NCBI RefSeq assembly: GCF_003143995.1
Contig: NZ_QFWG01000004.1
Coordinates: 1-64,000 of the forward strand
Direction of reading: 5' to 3'
Length of the DNA: 64,000 bases
Source: Pseudoglutamicibacter cumminsii
GTDB lineage: Bacteria > Actinomycetota > Actinomycetes > Actinomycetales > Micrococcaceae
Positions 35,794-44,251 of this stretch are shown here, in pieces; within the stretch, counting starts at the first letter, position 1, and every line of letters starts with the position of its first letter. Below the pieces are notes generated by a model. That model ran no database searches and had not been told where the DNA came from. It saw nothing but the letters and a program-made list of their open reading frames with translations. Both the position numbers and the translations under genes were made by a program.

Positions 35794-36894
35794 ATGAGTG
35801 AATGGGTAGACACCTGGAAAACCGAGGGCTGGCAGGAGACCGCCCGCGGCTGGGTTCAGCACGCCCTCGACGTGCTCGGGATCGAGTGCGAAGCCGAGCT
35901 CACCCCTGTGTCTACAACGCTCGCGGCAACCGTCTACAGCATCGAGACGCCCGCGGGAACCATCTATTTCAAGGCCACCGCCCCTGCCCGTGCAGCGGAA
36001 GCGACACTGACAGCGCACCTCGCTGCGGTCACCGAAGGCCACGTTCCCGTCCCCATCGCGGTGGAACCGGAACAAGGGTGGATCCTGAGCCCCGGCATCG
36101 GCACCCCACTGTCTTCGCTCATTCCACAGCGGCAGCGGGGCCACCGCGGCCACACTCCGAGCCCTGAAGAAAACGAAGCCGCAACCGAACTCATCGGCCG
36201 TGTCCTCACAGAGGCCTCCGACCTCCACCAAGCCACCGTCGTCAACAGCGAACGCCTCATGAACCTCGGCGCGCTCGCCTTCCCCGACGACTCCTGGCCA
36301 GAGCACTACTACAACGCGCTCGACATCCACGCGAGCATGCCAGACAACCATCCGCTACGGATCGAAGACGAGACGCTCTCGTTCCTCGCACGCGAAGCAC
36401 GCCACCTCGAAGACGCCTCCGCAGCGCTCGCCTCTACCCAGTTGCCGTTGGTCTACAACCAGCTCAACCCCGACAGCGAAAGCATCCTGCTACCCGACTC
36501 CCGCCGCAACCCGATCATGTTCATCGGCTGGAGCGCCGCGTCCTACACCAACCCGCTACTCGCGATCTCCGGGATCGCTCCAGAACTCAGCAGCGTCCTC
36601 CGCGCAGAGCCAACCCAGGAACCCATGAGGGCCCTCCTGACCAACTACCTCGCGCCACTCGCAGTCGACTCCCCCACCGAGGTCGACGACCTGTTGGAAT
36701 ACCTCATGCCGGCAACGTTGCTCGCCCAGGTGCGCAGCTACCTCGCGCTCATGGAGCTGCTACGTGACGCGCACCCAGAGACCCAGGCGGAGTACGCGCC
36801 AGAAATCCGCGCGCTCCTCCACTACGCCGTGGCCGCCGACCCACGCCACGGCCGCACCACCGGCGAACGCCAGCACGGCCGCCGCGCACGCTAG
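35794..36894 (+). CDS. Phosphotransferase-fold protein with degenerate catalytic motifs
   Basis: A 366-residue protein that aligns in outline with aminoglycoside phosphotransferase/choline kinase-like enzymes. An N-lobe with VYSIETPAGTIYFKATAP holds a plausible ATP-binding Lys at residue 60. Where active enzymes have the Brenner motif HxDxHxxN, this protein reads VYNQLNPDSESILL (residues 220-232), losing the His, the catalytic Asp and the metal-binding Asn. The later metal-binding Asp is also gone (FIGW in place of FIDW near residue 244). It is therefore probably a pseudokinase or a binding protein. It is 50 bases downstream of the uracil permease with its own ATG. Confidence 0.65.
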   Translation: MSEWVDTWKTEGWQETARGWVQHALDVLGIECEAELTPVSTTLAATVYSIETPAGTIYFKATAPARAAEATLTAHLAAVTEGHVPVPIAVEPEQGWILSPGIGTPLSSLIPQRQRGHRGHTPSPEENEAATELIGRVLTEASDLHQATVVNSERLMNLGALAFPDDSWPEHYYNALDIHASMPDNHPLRIEDETLSFLAREARHLEDASAALASTQLPLVYNQLNPDSESILLPDSRRNPIMFIGWSAASYTNPLLAISGIAPELSSVLRAEPTQEPMRALLTNYLAPLAVDSPTEVDDLLEYLMPATLLAQVRSYLALMELLRDAHPETQAEYAPEIRALLHYAVAADPRHGRTTGERQHGRRAR

Positions 36895-36945
36895 CGGGAA
36901 GGGACTTCTCGGGGTCGCCGAGCGGGGCTCACAGGGCCCACCGGA

Positions 36946-37761
36946 TCACAAGCGCTTCAAGACCCGCTCAATCTCAATTGCAACCGAATCCTCATGCACC
37001 GGACCAACCACGCGGTCCGCAGCATCGGCAACAATCTGATAATCCGGGCCCACCGCAACACCAGTGCCAGCCCACGCGAGCATCGGAATATCATTCGGCA
37101 TATCCCCGAACGCCCACACATCCTCACGCGCAACACCCAAAGAGGCCGCGAAATCACGCAAACGCGCCGCTTTGTCGACCCCCGGCGCGGACATCTCCAA
37201 CAACGCGATATCGAACGCAGAATGCGTCAACGTCACAACATCATCCACAGCACGCCCCACCACAGCCGCGAACTCAGACGCTTTACCCGACGGCCGCTTA
37301 GCCAAAAGCTTCACCGTACGCTGCGCAACCGCCTCATCGAAATCCAAACCTGACTCCGAAACGCGGGCACCCACATCAACAAAACCCGCGCGATACCGGT
37401 TCGGGATAAACCCCGGCTCCGCGACGATCCCCTCCAACGTCTCCGCAGCAAACAACGCATCCGGAGCCGCAAACAAAATCCGATCCCGCGCCTCGCGCAT
37501 CGCGTCAGCACCAATCTCCGCAGCCTCCACTACCAAGCCACGCGAATCATCAAACAAAACAGCCCCGTTATACGCGATCACCGAGCCCAAATCGCCCAAA
37601 CGATCACGCACCGGACCCAGCCACCGCAACGGACGCCCCGTCACCAAAACCACATGCACACCCGCATCACGGGCAGCATGCAAAGCCTCAACAGTCCGGT
37701 CAGACATCGTCCCATCACGACGAACAACCGTCCCATCCAGATCAGTCGCTAGAAGCTTCAC
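36946..37761 (-). CDS. HAD-superfamily (Cof-type) phosphatase
   Basis: A 271-residue HAD-IIB hydrolase with motif I ATDLDGTVVRRDG at residues 5-17, VLVTGRPLRWL, and motif IV FGDMPNDIPMLAWAG near residue 217. It overlaps the start of its own frame with the stop of the PfkB-kinase gene upstream by four bases, so the two are translated together. A kinase and phosphatase pair of this kind usually handles one sugar-phosphate pool. It is only distantly similar to the Cof protein at 26358-27158. Confidence 0.88.
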   Translation of the reverse strand: MKLLATDLDGTVVRRDGTMSDRTVEALHAARDAGVHVVLVTGRPLRWLGPVRDRLGDLGSVIAYNGAVLFDDSRGLVVEAAEIGADAMREARDRILFAAPDALFAAETLEGIVAEPGFIPNRYRAGFVDVGARVSESGLDFDEAVAQRTVKLLAKRPSGKASEFAAVVGRAVDDVVTLTHSAFDIALLEMSAPGVDKAARLRDFAASLGVAREDVWAFGDMPNDIPMLAWAGTGVAVGPDYQIVADAADRVVGPVHEDSVAIEIERVLKRL

Positions 37762-38717
37762 AACAAAACCCCCTCGCGACCATCCGCCACCGGACCAACC
37801 ACATCCAAAATCCGCTCACGCGACGGAATATTAGCCCCCTCCGACTCAACCGCCAACGCGCCAGCAGCCAACGCCACGTCCAACAAACGCGAAACCTGCG
37901 CCTCAGACAAAGCACTCACCCGCTCAGCAGCCCCAACACCACCACAACCGGCATCAACCAGCGCAGAAATAACCGCCGCCATCACAGCATCACCCGCGCC
38001 CACCGTATCCACCACATCGACAGACCGCGCCGCACGCACCACAACATGCTCAGCCGTCATCGCGACCGCATCGCTACCACCACTCGTCACCACGACAAGC
38101 GAAGGGCCCATAGAAAGCCAGCGGCTCGCCGTCTCAAACGCAGAAGACTGCGGATACAACCACTCCAGATCCTCATCCGAAGCCCGCACCACATCGGCCA
38201 GCGCAACGACCTCCTCAATGCGCTCAACCTCAACCTCACGCGTACCCGCAGTATCCACGCGAACATTCGGATCAAACGTCACCAACGCACGCCCACGCGC
38301 CTTACGCATCGAATTCAACACACCGAAACGTCCCGGATCCAGTGACGCCGCAAACGAACCCGAATGCACCACCAAAGCCCCAGCAGCCAACTCGACTAAC
38401 TCGTCATCAGCCGGACCAAGATCCCACGTCAACGACTCAAACAAATACTCCGCACGGCCATCAGAACCCACCGAACCGCGCGCAACAGTCGTCGCGCCGG
38501 TCATAGGCGGCGTGAAAACCTCAACCCCTTCACGCTGCAACGCGTCCAAAACCATCCGAGCCGCATCATCGTCACCCAGCCGCGTCGCAAACGTCACCCG
38601 GCCACCGCAACGAGCCAACCCCACAGCTACATTCAGGGGCGAACCACCCGTATGAGCCGAAACACTCCCGTCGGGCTTCTGAAGAACATCGACGAGAGCC
38701 TCACCAATCACCAACAT
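37758..38717 (-). CDS. PfkB-family carbohydrate kinase
   Basis: A 319-residue ribokinase-like kinase. GEALVDVL opens the fold, TGGSPLNVAVGLARCGG near residue 28 is the first PfkB signature, and DTVGAGDAVMAAVISAL near residue 238 has the catalytic Asp in GAGD. Closest in pattern to fructokinases. It is coupled to a Cof-type phosphatase by a four-base ATGA overlap. No sugar transporter is adjacent, so the substrate is open. Confidence 0.9.
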   Translation of the reverse strand: MLVIGEALVDVLQKPDGSVSAHTGGSPLNVAVGLARCGGRVTFATRLGDDDAARMVLDALQREGVEVFTPPMTGATTVARGSVGSDGRAEYLFESLTWDLGPADDELVELAAGALVVHSGSFAASLDPGRFGVLNSMRKARGRALVTFDPNVRVDTAGTREVEVERIEEVVALADVVRASDEDLEWLYPQSSAFETASRWLSMGPSLVVVTSGGSDAVAMTAEHVVVRAARSVDVVDTVGAGDAVMAAVISALVDAGCGGVGAAERVSALSEAQVSRLLDVALAAGALAVESEGANIPSRERILDVVGPVADGREGVLL

Positions 38718-38783
38718 GCGCGCAACCTACAACAATCACTCAACCCGGAACTAGCGGGCTCGGGAATTCAGCGGACCGGGGAC

Positions 38784-39602
38784 TCAGCGGCCTGGGAACT
38801 CAGCGGCCTGCTTGTTAACAAAAGCTTGCCGCCCCACGCGCGAATCTTCCGAACCAAACACGGCCGAAAACGCATCCAATTCAACGTTCAAACCATCATG
38901 GACCGTGAGCGCATCAGCCTGCGCCATCGTCCGCTTAGCCTGCCCGACAGCAACCGGCGAGCGCCGAGCAATCGAGGAGACCAGCTCATCAGCGCACTCC
39001 AACAACGCTTCCTTATCCGGGCACACGCAATTGACCAGCCCCACCTCAAGCGCACGCTGAGCTTTCAGAGGATTGCCGGTGAGGATCATCTCGCGAGCCA
39101 CACCCAGCGGGACCCTGCGAGGCAAACGCACGCACCCACCAAAACCAGGGATGATGCCGAGCGTGATCTCCGGCTGACCGAACGACGCGTTCTCAGAAGC
39201 GATGATCCAATCGCACGCCAATGCCAGTTCGCAGCCGCCGCCGAGCGCATGCCCATTCACGGCAGCGATCACAGGGACTGACAGTGCCTCTAACGCCAGG
39301 GTGACCTTATGCATCGACTCCGCATACGCACGCGCCTGCTCCGGGTCGTAGTCGCTCATCTCAACGATGTCGGCGCCCGCCGCGAAAGCCTTCTCACCTT
39401 CGCCCGTGATGATCACGGCGCGGAAAGGCCAGCCCTGCTCGGGTGCCGATTCTAGGAGCTGGACGCACTTGGTGACCACAGCATCAAGGTCAGCGACCAC
39501 CTGAGTGGACAACGCATTCATCGCTTGTGGCCTGTTAATGCTGACAAGCAGAGCGTCCCCACGCTCAGAAACGTTGACTGTTGAGAACTCCCCAAACTCC
39601 AT
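38784..39602 (-). CDS. Enoyl-CoA hydratase/isomerase family protein
   Basis: A 272-residue crotonase-fold enzyme. The oxyanion-hole and active-site regions are AFAAGADIVEM near residue 92 and NGHALGGGCELALACDW near residue 115; the two general-base positions are covered by GGCEL and GQPEITLGIIPGFGG, which includes the second Glu. It could hydrate enoyl-CoA in fatty-acid or amino-acid degradation. No thiolase or dehydrogenase is adjacent. A 17-base direct repeat lies about 65 bases upstream of the start, next to a FadR-type regulator gene. Confidence 0.92.
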   Translation of the reverse strand: MEFGEFSTVNVSERGDALLVSINRPQAMNALSTQVVADLDAVVTKCVQLLESAPEQGWPFRAVIITGEGEKAFAAGADIVEMSDYDPEQARAYAESMHKVTLALEALSVPVIAAVNGHALGGGCELALACDWIIASENASFGQPEITLGIIPGFGGCVRLPRRVPLGVAREMILTGNPLKAQRALEVGLVNCVCPDKEALLECADELVSSIARRSPVAVGQAKRTMAQADALTVHDGLNVELDAFSAVFGSEDSRVGRQAFVNKQAAEFPGR

Positions 39603-39666
39603 GGTCCACCTTCTGCCGGCTGAGCAATCGATTCATCCTGACTATAACCAGGGTGCACCGAACTGT

Positions 39667-39707
39667 GCTCATTGTCACCTTCAACAGGGGGCTCATTGTC
39701 ACCTTCA
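39667..39707. repeat. Two direct copies of a 17-bp sequence, 24-bp period
   Basis: GCTCATTGTCACCTTCA occurs at 39667-39683 and 39691-39707. The copies lie between the enoyl-CoA hydratase start and the FadR-type gene stop, on the upstream side of the hydratase. Confidence 0.85.
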
Positions 39708-39764
39708 GAAGGCGGAGATCACCTTTGAACAGCAGACATCTCAGAGCAGAATTGTCAGAAAGCC

Positions 39765-40526
39765 CTACCCTTCGACAGCATCTCCCTTAGAAGATAGCTT
39801 TGCCGCACTTTCATTCACGATGTACGCGCTCGCCTCGCGAGCACGCTCAGCACTACCGGAAGAAATCGCGAGCGCCAACGCATCATGCTGATACAGCATG
39901 TCAGCACTCGGGCACGTCAGCTGCCCATCAATAGTCAAACCACGGCGGATCATCTCCCGGAGTACCACCGGCGACATCCGGAACAGCGAGTTGCCACTGT
40001 GAGTGAAAATCAGCTCGTGAAACGCTGTATCAACACGAATCAGCTCTTCCATGTCACCCGAGTCCGCAGCATCACGCAATTGACCAGCCAGCTGAATGAT
40101 CTCATTTTTAATCTCGCGCGAAGCGTTCTGCGCCGCCCCTGCGGCCGCTAACGGATCTACCGCCTGCCGCAACTCGATGAGTTCACGGTACTGTGTTTCG
40201 CCCTGCGGCCCTGACAAACGCCACGACATAACCTGCGGGTCAAGTACACGCCACTGGTCCGCACCAGTAACGATCAAACCCACGCGGCGCTTCGCGTACA
40301 TCAAACCCATGGACTCCAAGATTCGCATCGCATCACGCGCAACCGTGCGAGACACATCGAAATGGTTCTGAATGTCGTCCAACGTGAAACGCGCGCCGTT
40401 ACGAATATCGCCGTGAACGATGCGGCGGCCTAGATCCGCGACCACAGTGTTACGCAGAACGTGTGAGGACGAGTCGGGCCCTTCGATGAGTGTCTCTTCA
40501 GTATTGTCATGATCGCTTGTCGTCAT
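39765..40526 (-). CDS. FadR/GntR-family transcriptional regulator (FCD domain)
   Basis: A 253-residue GntR protein of the FadR subfamily. The winged HTH covers residues 20-85 ([20 protein letters not shown] contains the recognition helix) and the all-helical FCD domain follows, with the metal-binding type residues in VDTAFHELIFTHSGN near residue 175. It probably responds to a carboxylic acid or sugar acid. It is transcribed in the same direction as the enoyl-CoA hydratase and is separated from it by 162 bases with a direct repeat, a plausible target. Confidence 0.9.
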   Translation of the reverse strand: MTTSDHDNTEETLIEGPDSSSHVLRNTVVADLGRRIVHGDIRNGARFTLDDIQNHFDVSRTVARDAMRILESMGLMYAKRRVGLIVTGADQWRVLDPQVMSWRLSGPQGETQYRELIELRQAVDPLAAAGAAQNASREIKNEIIQLAGQLRDAADSGDMEELIRVDTAFHELIFTHSGNSLFRMSPVVLREMIRRGLTIDGQLTCPSADMLYQHDALALAISSGSAERAREASAYIVNESAAKLSSKGDAVEG

Positions 40527-40772
40527 GAGGTTGAATGCTCCTGATTATTTTTCTGATGTAAGGTCAACGCGATCTATCAACCATCAGCTATTGTCTCTGA
40601 TTGATATAGCTATCTGACTCGGCCATTTTCCCACACACCTAGCCCGAATAACGCCCATATAAGCAACGATAAATCGATTTAGATGAATTAAATAGAAACA
40701 GTCACGCACTTTTGGGGTCGCTGAGAGGCCCACATGAGCAACCGCCTAGCTACCGAGCCTATAGCGCGAAAG
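40527..40772. other. AT-rich intergenic region with palindromes, no gene seen
   Basis: The stretch holds a perfect 12-base palindrome TAAATCGATTTA at 40670-40681 and an imperfect inverted repeat built on TATCAA/TTGATA at about 40573-40615. It carries the promoter of the FadR-type gene and possibly autoregulatory operators. No open frame here has coding character. Confidence 0.55.
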
Positions 40773-41597
40773 TTAGTACTTCCTGCGTACTTTTCGAGAA
40801 AAACCTGAGCGTCTCACAGATGACTGCTGGGCAGAGCCTTTTCGATGGGCAGAGCCTTTTCGAGAAGTCCTAGCTTTCTGCTGGGCAGCAGTTTGCTGTT
40901 TACCGGACTGAGCCGGTTTCTCCACCATCTGCGCTGAGGCACGCGAGGATCCGGCTCTGCGTCCACGCAAAACCCCCACGAAATCCTGTATGACAGCTTC
41001 ACGGGATTCGCGTTCGGTGTCCGTGAACGCAATGCCGGCCACCGCATCTAGCGAATCCGGGTGCACCCAGACAACCGATACACGGGTGCGAGGCTCAACC
41101 TGCAAGCGACGAACCACTACGTCCTTACGGGAAAGCATCCTCGCTAACGGAAAAGGCAGTTCGACTACAGCCCCAGCACCAGTAGCCACGACCTCAACCA
41201 TCATCCGTTGCCCGGAAACATCATCCGGATAGTCAACCGGGTCGAGGCGCATCCATTCAGCGGCGTCTCCGAGCGGGATCGAGTCGTGTTCGTCCCAGTA
41301 TTCAGCGTCATGATCCCGGGCCGCGACAACCGCGGCGTCCTCGTCATACAAGGCGACCGCGTGCAAGCGCACACCACCGGGGAACTCGCGTTGCGTCAAC
41401 ACATCATCAATGCTGTGGCGTACCAACGCGACGTCCGCGCGGAAGCGAAGTAGCTCATCGAAGGCTACGGAATCAGATACGCCCGCGATCAGCTCAACCG
41501 TGACGTCAGGGCGGGCTTCACCGAAGCGTTGCAGCCACTTATCGGGGCTGGTCCCGGGTGCGCACCACAGACGCAGACGATTCAGCTGCGCGGGCAT
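40773..41597 (-). CDS. LysR-type substrate-binding domain protein without a DNA-binding domain
   Basis: A protein of about 274 residues (start at the ATG at 41597 is tentative; the ribosome binding site is weak). It reads as the ligand-binding half of a LysR regulator (LRLWCAPGTSPDKWLQRFGE opening, then RADVALVRHSIDD), but no helix-turn-helix precedes it. The last 65 residues form a very basic Gln/Ser/Arg/Lys tail containing RKGSAHRKGSAQQSS and ending RKVRRKY. The tail could contact nucleic acid or a partner. Similar stand-alone proteins occur in related Micrococcaceae, as far as I recall. Located just downstream of a universal stress gene. Confidence 0.6.
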   Translation of the reverse strand: MPAQLNRLRLWCAPGTSPDKWLQRFGEARPDVTVELIAGVSDSVAFDELLRFRADVALVRHSIDDVLTQREFPGGVRLHAVALYDEDAAVVAARDHDAEYWDEHDSIPLGDAAEWMRLDPVDYPDDVSGQRMMVEVVATGAGAVVELPFPLARMLSRKDVVVRRLQVEPRTRVSVVWVHPDSLDAVAGIAFTDTERESREAVIQDFVGVLRGRRAGSSRASAQMVEKPAQSGKQQTAAQQKARTSRKGSAHRKGSAQQSSVRRSGFSRKVRRKY

Positions 41598-41616
41598 ATC
41601 TAGTGAGTATGGAAAG

Positions 41617-42048
41617 TTAGTTTCCGGAGGTTCGGACAACATAGACGTCGCATGGCGCGTTATGCACGACGCCGGTAGCGACAGAACCGAGCACACGACC
41701 GAGGCCATGCGTGCCAACGTTGCCAACGAAAATCACGTCAGCATCGTGCTCTTTAGCGGCCTTGATCAGGGCATCAACCGGCTTACCGAACATCGCTGCC
41801 GTCTCTACCTTGAGCTCAGGTTCCTTCTCCACGAGGCGATCAGCAACACGGCGAGCGAGGTCACCCGCGAGGTCAGCGTCATCGAGAACCCACGTATCCG
41901 TGCCGATGTTGACAACTTCAGTGTTGTCCTTGGAGTGAGCCGAAACCACAACGAGGGTGTCGCCAGTCCGTGCTGCCAGCTGTGCTGCGCGAGAAGCAGC
42001 TTTGAAGGCAGTCTGCGAGCCGTCAACGCCAACGATGAAAGTGCCCAT
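41617..42048 (-). CDS. Universal stress protein (UspA family)
   Basis: A single-domain 143-residue Usp with VGVDGSQTAFKAASRAA at the N-terminus and the ATP-binding signature GNVGTHGLGRVLGSVAT near residue 112, then HNAPCDVYVVR. The intact G-2x-G-9x-G(S/T) pattern implies an ATP-binding type. These proteins help survival in starvation and stress. It has its own upstream region between the lipoprotein gene and its ATG. Confidence 0.93.
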   Translation of the reverse strand: MGTFIVGVDGSQTAFKAASRAAQLAARTGDTLVVVSAHSKDNTEVVNIGTDTWVLDDADLAGDLARRVADRLVEKEPELKVETAAMFGKPVDALIKAAKEHDADVIFVGNVGTHGLGRVLGSVATGVVHNAPCDVYVVRTSGN

Positions 42049-42150
42049 GGTGTACTCCGTATCTATATCTGGTCAGTCTTGAACTGATAATAACCGTCCA
42101 ACACGCCTGAGAACAGTCCTAAAGCTCAAGAACTCAACCAGATGCCTTAC

Positions 42151-42591
42151 TTAGTTGTTCGTGTTGAAGGCCGGGCACTTCTTAGCGAATTCATCAGCGT
42201 TGGCTTTAAGGTCCGAAGACGTTGCCTCTTTAGACAGCTGAGTGATCTCCTGCAGCACTGCAGGATCAACCTTGGTAGGGTCCTCCGCAGTTGCGACCTT
42301 CCCAGCAGCTTCCATGAGCTTGCCGGTCAATTCGACTGGTTTAGCGTGCTCGGAGTCCTTATGCTTCTCCGCGGCCTCACGCATGCCCTTTCCGGCTTCA
42401 CCCGCCTTGGCAGGGTCCTCCTGGATGACCTTCTCGAGATCCTTCGCCTGCGAAACACCGGCAGCCTTCAACGCGGCCGTCGCGTCATCACACAGCGCTT
42501 CGTCAGGGTTCTTCGAGCCGCAACCGGTCAAGAAGGCCCCCATCAAGCCAATGGCCGAGAGTCCTGCAACAAGACGCGTACCGTGCTTCAT
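42151..42591 (-). CDS. Paralogous Cys-pair lipoprotein 1
   Basis: A 146-residue secreted lipoprotein of a family I do not recognise. Lipobox LTGC, lipidated Cys at residue 24. After it come a conserved ALCDDAT, an acidic/Lys-rich helical middle with MREAAEKHKDSEHAKPVELTGK, and a closing KKCPAF. The cysteines in ALCDDAT and KKCPAF are shared with the neighbouring paralogues and may form a disulfide. The opening MKHGTRLVAGLSA and the GGAGGAAGACT binding site are almost the same as in the gene at 43434-43868, pointing to recent duplication. Confidence 0.8.
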   Translation of the reverse strand: MKHGTRLVAGLSAIGLMGAFLTGCGSKNPDEALCDDATAALKAAGVSQAKDLEKVIQEDPAKAGEAGKGMREAAEKHKDSEHAKPVELTGKLMEAAGKVATAEDPTKVDPAVLQEITQLSKEATSSDLKANADEFAKKCPAFNTNN

Positions 42592-42733
42592 CAGTCTTCC
42601 TCCAATAAATATATGGTCAAGATAGGTTTTTACACCCTATCGGAAGCACTCGGGAACTCGAGGATTTCAGCGCCAAATGGAAGTAAATGGTGGATGAACT
42701 CTGTCCTCGAAGGCTCGCAGGAGATAGCAGAAG

Positions 42734-43405
42734 CTACGAACCCGAAGGTGCGAAAGCCGGGCATTTATCACCGAATTCATCAGCCTTCTCCGCAACTCCA
42801 GGCTTGGCGGCCTGTTCTGCTGCACTCTTCAGTTCGTTTTGCAGCTCCTGATTATCCGGGTCTGTATCGAGCTTGGAGGCCGTGGTCATCATCTTTCCCA
42901 TGAGACCAACGGACTCAGAGTACTCGGAGTCGCTGTATAGGGCAGGGCATTTCTCTTTGAATCTCTGGGCATCCAGTTTGGTCTCTGGAAGTTCAGCTTC
43001 TTGGATGAGCTCGGCGAGGTGTTTCGTCTTGGCAGGATCAGCCTTCTTGGGGTCTGTCTCGCCCTCGATCCCCGCTAGGCTCTCGAAAATCCGGCCAGTT
43101 AGATCAACCATTTCTGCGTACTTAGAAGCTTCGTTCTTTTCCGCTGCTTCACGAAAGCCCTGGCCTATTTCAGCGAGCTTAGCGGGGTCTTCCTTGGCGA
43201 GCGGAACTAGCTCGTCCGTGTCTGGAGCGCCGGCTTCCTTGTAGACCTGCGTCGCGTCGTGGCACAGCTGTTGGTCCGGGGTTTTCTGCGTGCAGCCCGT
43301 CAGAAACGCGGCAGCGAAGCCGAACGCGGACAAGCCTACGACGAAGCGGGTACCTAGCGAACGGTGCTCATTTGCTGTGGTGCGTGCTTCCTGGCCGGTT
43401 TGCAT
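42734..43405 (-). CDS. Paralogous Cys-pair lipoprotein 2 (with duplicated C-terminal unit)
   Basis: A 223-residue member of the same lipoprotein family. It has about 15 extra N-terminal residues before the signal segment and the lipobox LTGC at residues 35-38. It carries LCHDATQVY, FREAAEKNEASKYAEMVDLT, then EKCPALYSDSEYSESVGLMG and again DKCPAF: the half from VDLTG to EKCPA is followed by a second copy. This makes it about 75 residues longer than its neighbours. AGGAGACG stands six bases ahead of the ATG. Confidence 0.78.
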   Translation of the reverse strand: MQTGQEARTTANEHRSLGTRFVVGLSAFGFAAAFLTGCTQKTPDQQLCHDATQVYKEAGAPDTDELVPLAKEDPAKLAEIGQGFREAAEKNEASKYAEMVDLTGRIFESLAGIEGETDPKKADPAKTKHLAELIQEAELPETKLDAQRFKEKCPALYSDSEYSESVGLMGKMMTTASKLDTDPDNQELQNELKSAAEQAAKPGVAEKADEFGDKCPAFAPSGS

Positions 43406-43433
43406 GCCCGTCTCCTAGTGAGTTGCTAGACAG

Positions 43434-43868
43434 TTACTTGCTAGACACGAAAGCAGGGCATTTCTCGGTGAGCTCCTTAGCGCTCTTGTCTATCTCAGGA
43501 GAAGATGCTTCTTGATTCAACTTGGTGAGTTCTTGCATGGTTTCCGGATCCATCTGGCCAGGGTCCCCGCTAGCCTTCGCGGCAACCTCTAACATCCTGC
43601 CCGCCAAGTCGACCGGTGCAGCGTGCTCGGAGTCTTTGTTCTTATTCGCTGCCTCACGCAAACCCTTACCCACCTCGGCTAGCTTTGCCGGGTCGTTCGC
43701 AAGCTTCTGATCCAGCTCCTGCGTGTTCGAAGCTCCCGCTTTCTCGAGGACCGCAGTTGCATCGTCGCACAAAGCTTGATCCGGGTCCTTAGAGCCACAA
43801 CCGGTCAGGAACGCCGCAGCCAATCCAAAAGCTGAAAGACCTGCAACCAGGCGCGTACCGTGCTTCAT
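43434..43868 (-). CDS. Paralogous Cys-pair lipoprotein 3
   Basis: A 144-residue lipoprotein opening MKHGTRLVAGLSAFGL with lipobox LTGC at residues 21-24, ALCDDATAVLEKAG, LREAANKNKDSEHAAPVDL and a final EKCPAF. The start at 43868 has GGAGGAAGACTC ahead. It is the closest relative of the gene at 42151-42591 by sequence pattern. Probably in one transcriptional series with the other copies. Confidence 0.82.
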   Translation of the reverse strand: MKHGTRLVAGLSAFGLAAAFLTGCGSKDPDQALCDDATAVLEKAGASNTQELDQKLANDPAKLAEVGKGLREAANKNKDSEHAAPVDLAGRMLEVAAKASGDPGQMDPETMQELTKLNQEASSPEIDKSAKELTEKCPAFVSSK

Positions 43869-43942
43869 GAGTCTTCCTCCACCGAGGTTGGGTCGATCGT
43901 GACCCTTACAGAATACGGGAAAGACTTCGAGCGCCACAGACC

Positions 43943-44223
43943 CTATTCGTTCTCATCGGTAAGGCCTGCGAAAGGCTCGCACTTCTCAGAGAGGCCCTTC
44001 CACTGCTCCTCGACCTTAAGTTGCTCATCCGCGGGAAAGCCGCCCTGCAATAGGCGAACTGCGTCGTCAGTGTCAGACAGGTGGTAGATATCCCGAGACT
44101 CTAGCGCCGCGGTGACTTCTTCGCACAACCCTTCATCCGGGTCCTTACCTGAGCACCGGTCAGGAACACGGCCGTCATACCAAAAGCAGAAAGCCCTGCC
44201 ACCAGACGCGTACTGTTCCGCAT
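43943..44223 (-). pseudogene. Frameshifted fourth lipoprotein copy
   Basis: The ATG at 44223 opens a frame that reads MRNSTRLVAGLSAFGMTAVF and LTG, just as in the paralogues. At about 44155-44158 one base is missing in the Gly codon before the lipobox Cys, so the frame continues as AQVRTRMKGC. Restoring one base gives CSGKDPDEGLCEEVTAAL and continues to SEKCEPF and a stop at 43943. The repaired product would also lack the central REAA segment, so the copy is both shortened and frameshifted. A TTG at 44128 could open the downstream half in isolation but would lack the signal peptide. Confidence 0.8.
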
Positions 44224-44251
44224 CAGTCTTCCCTTAACAACTAAGTCGAAG

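Noticed and set aside
42592-42733. Possible extra lipoprotein remnant between copies 1 and 2
   Set aside because: No lipobox, Cys motif or coding similarity could be seen in any frame.
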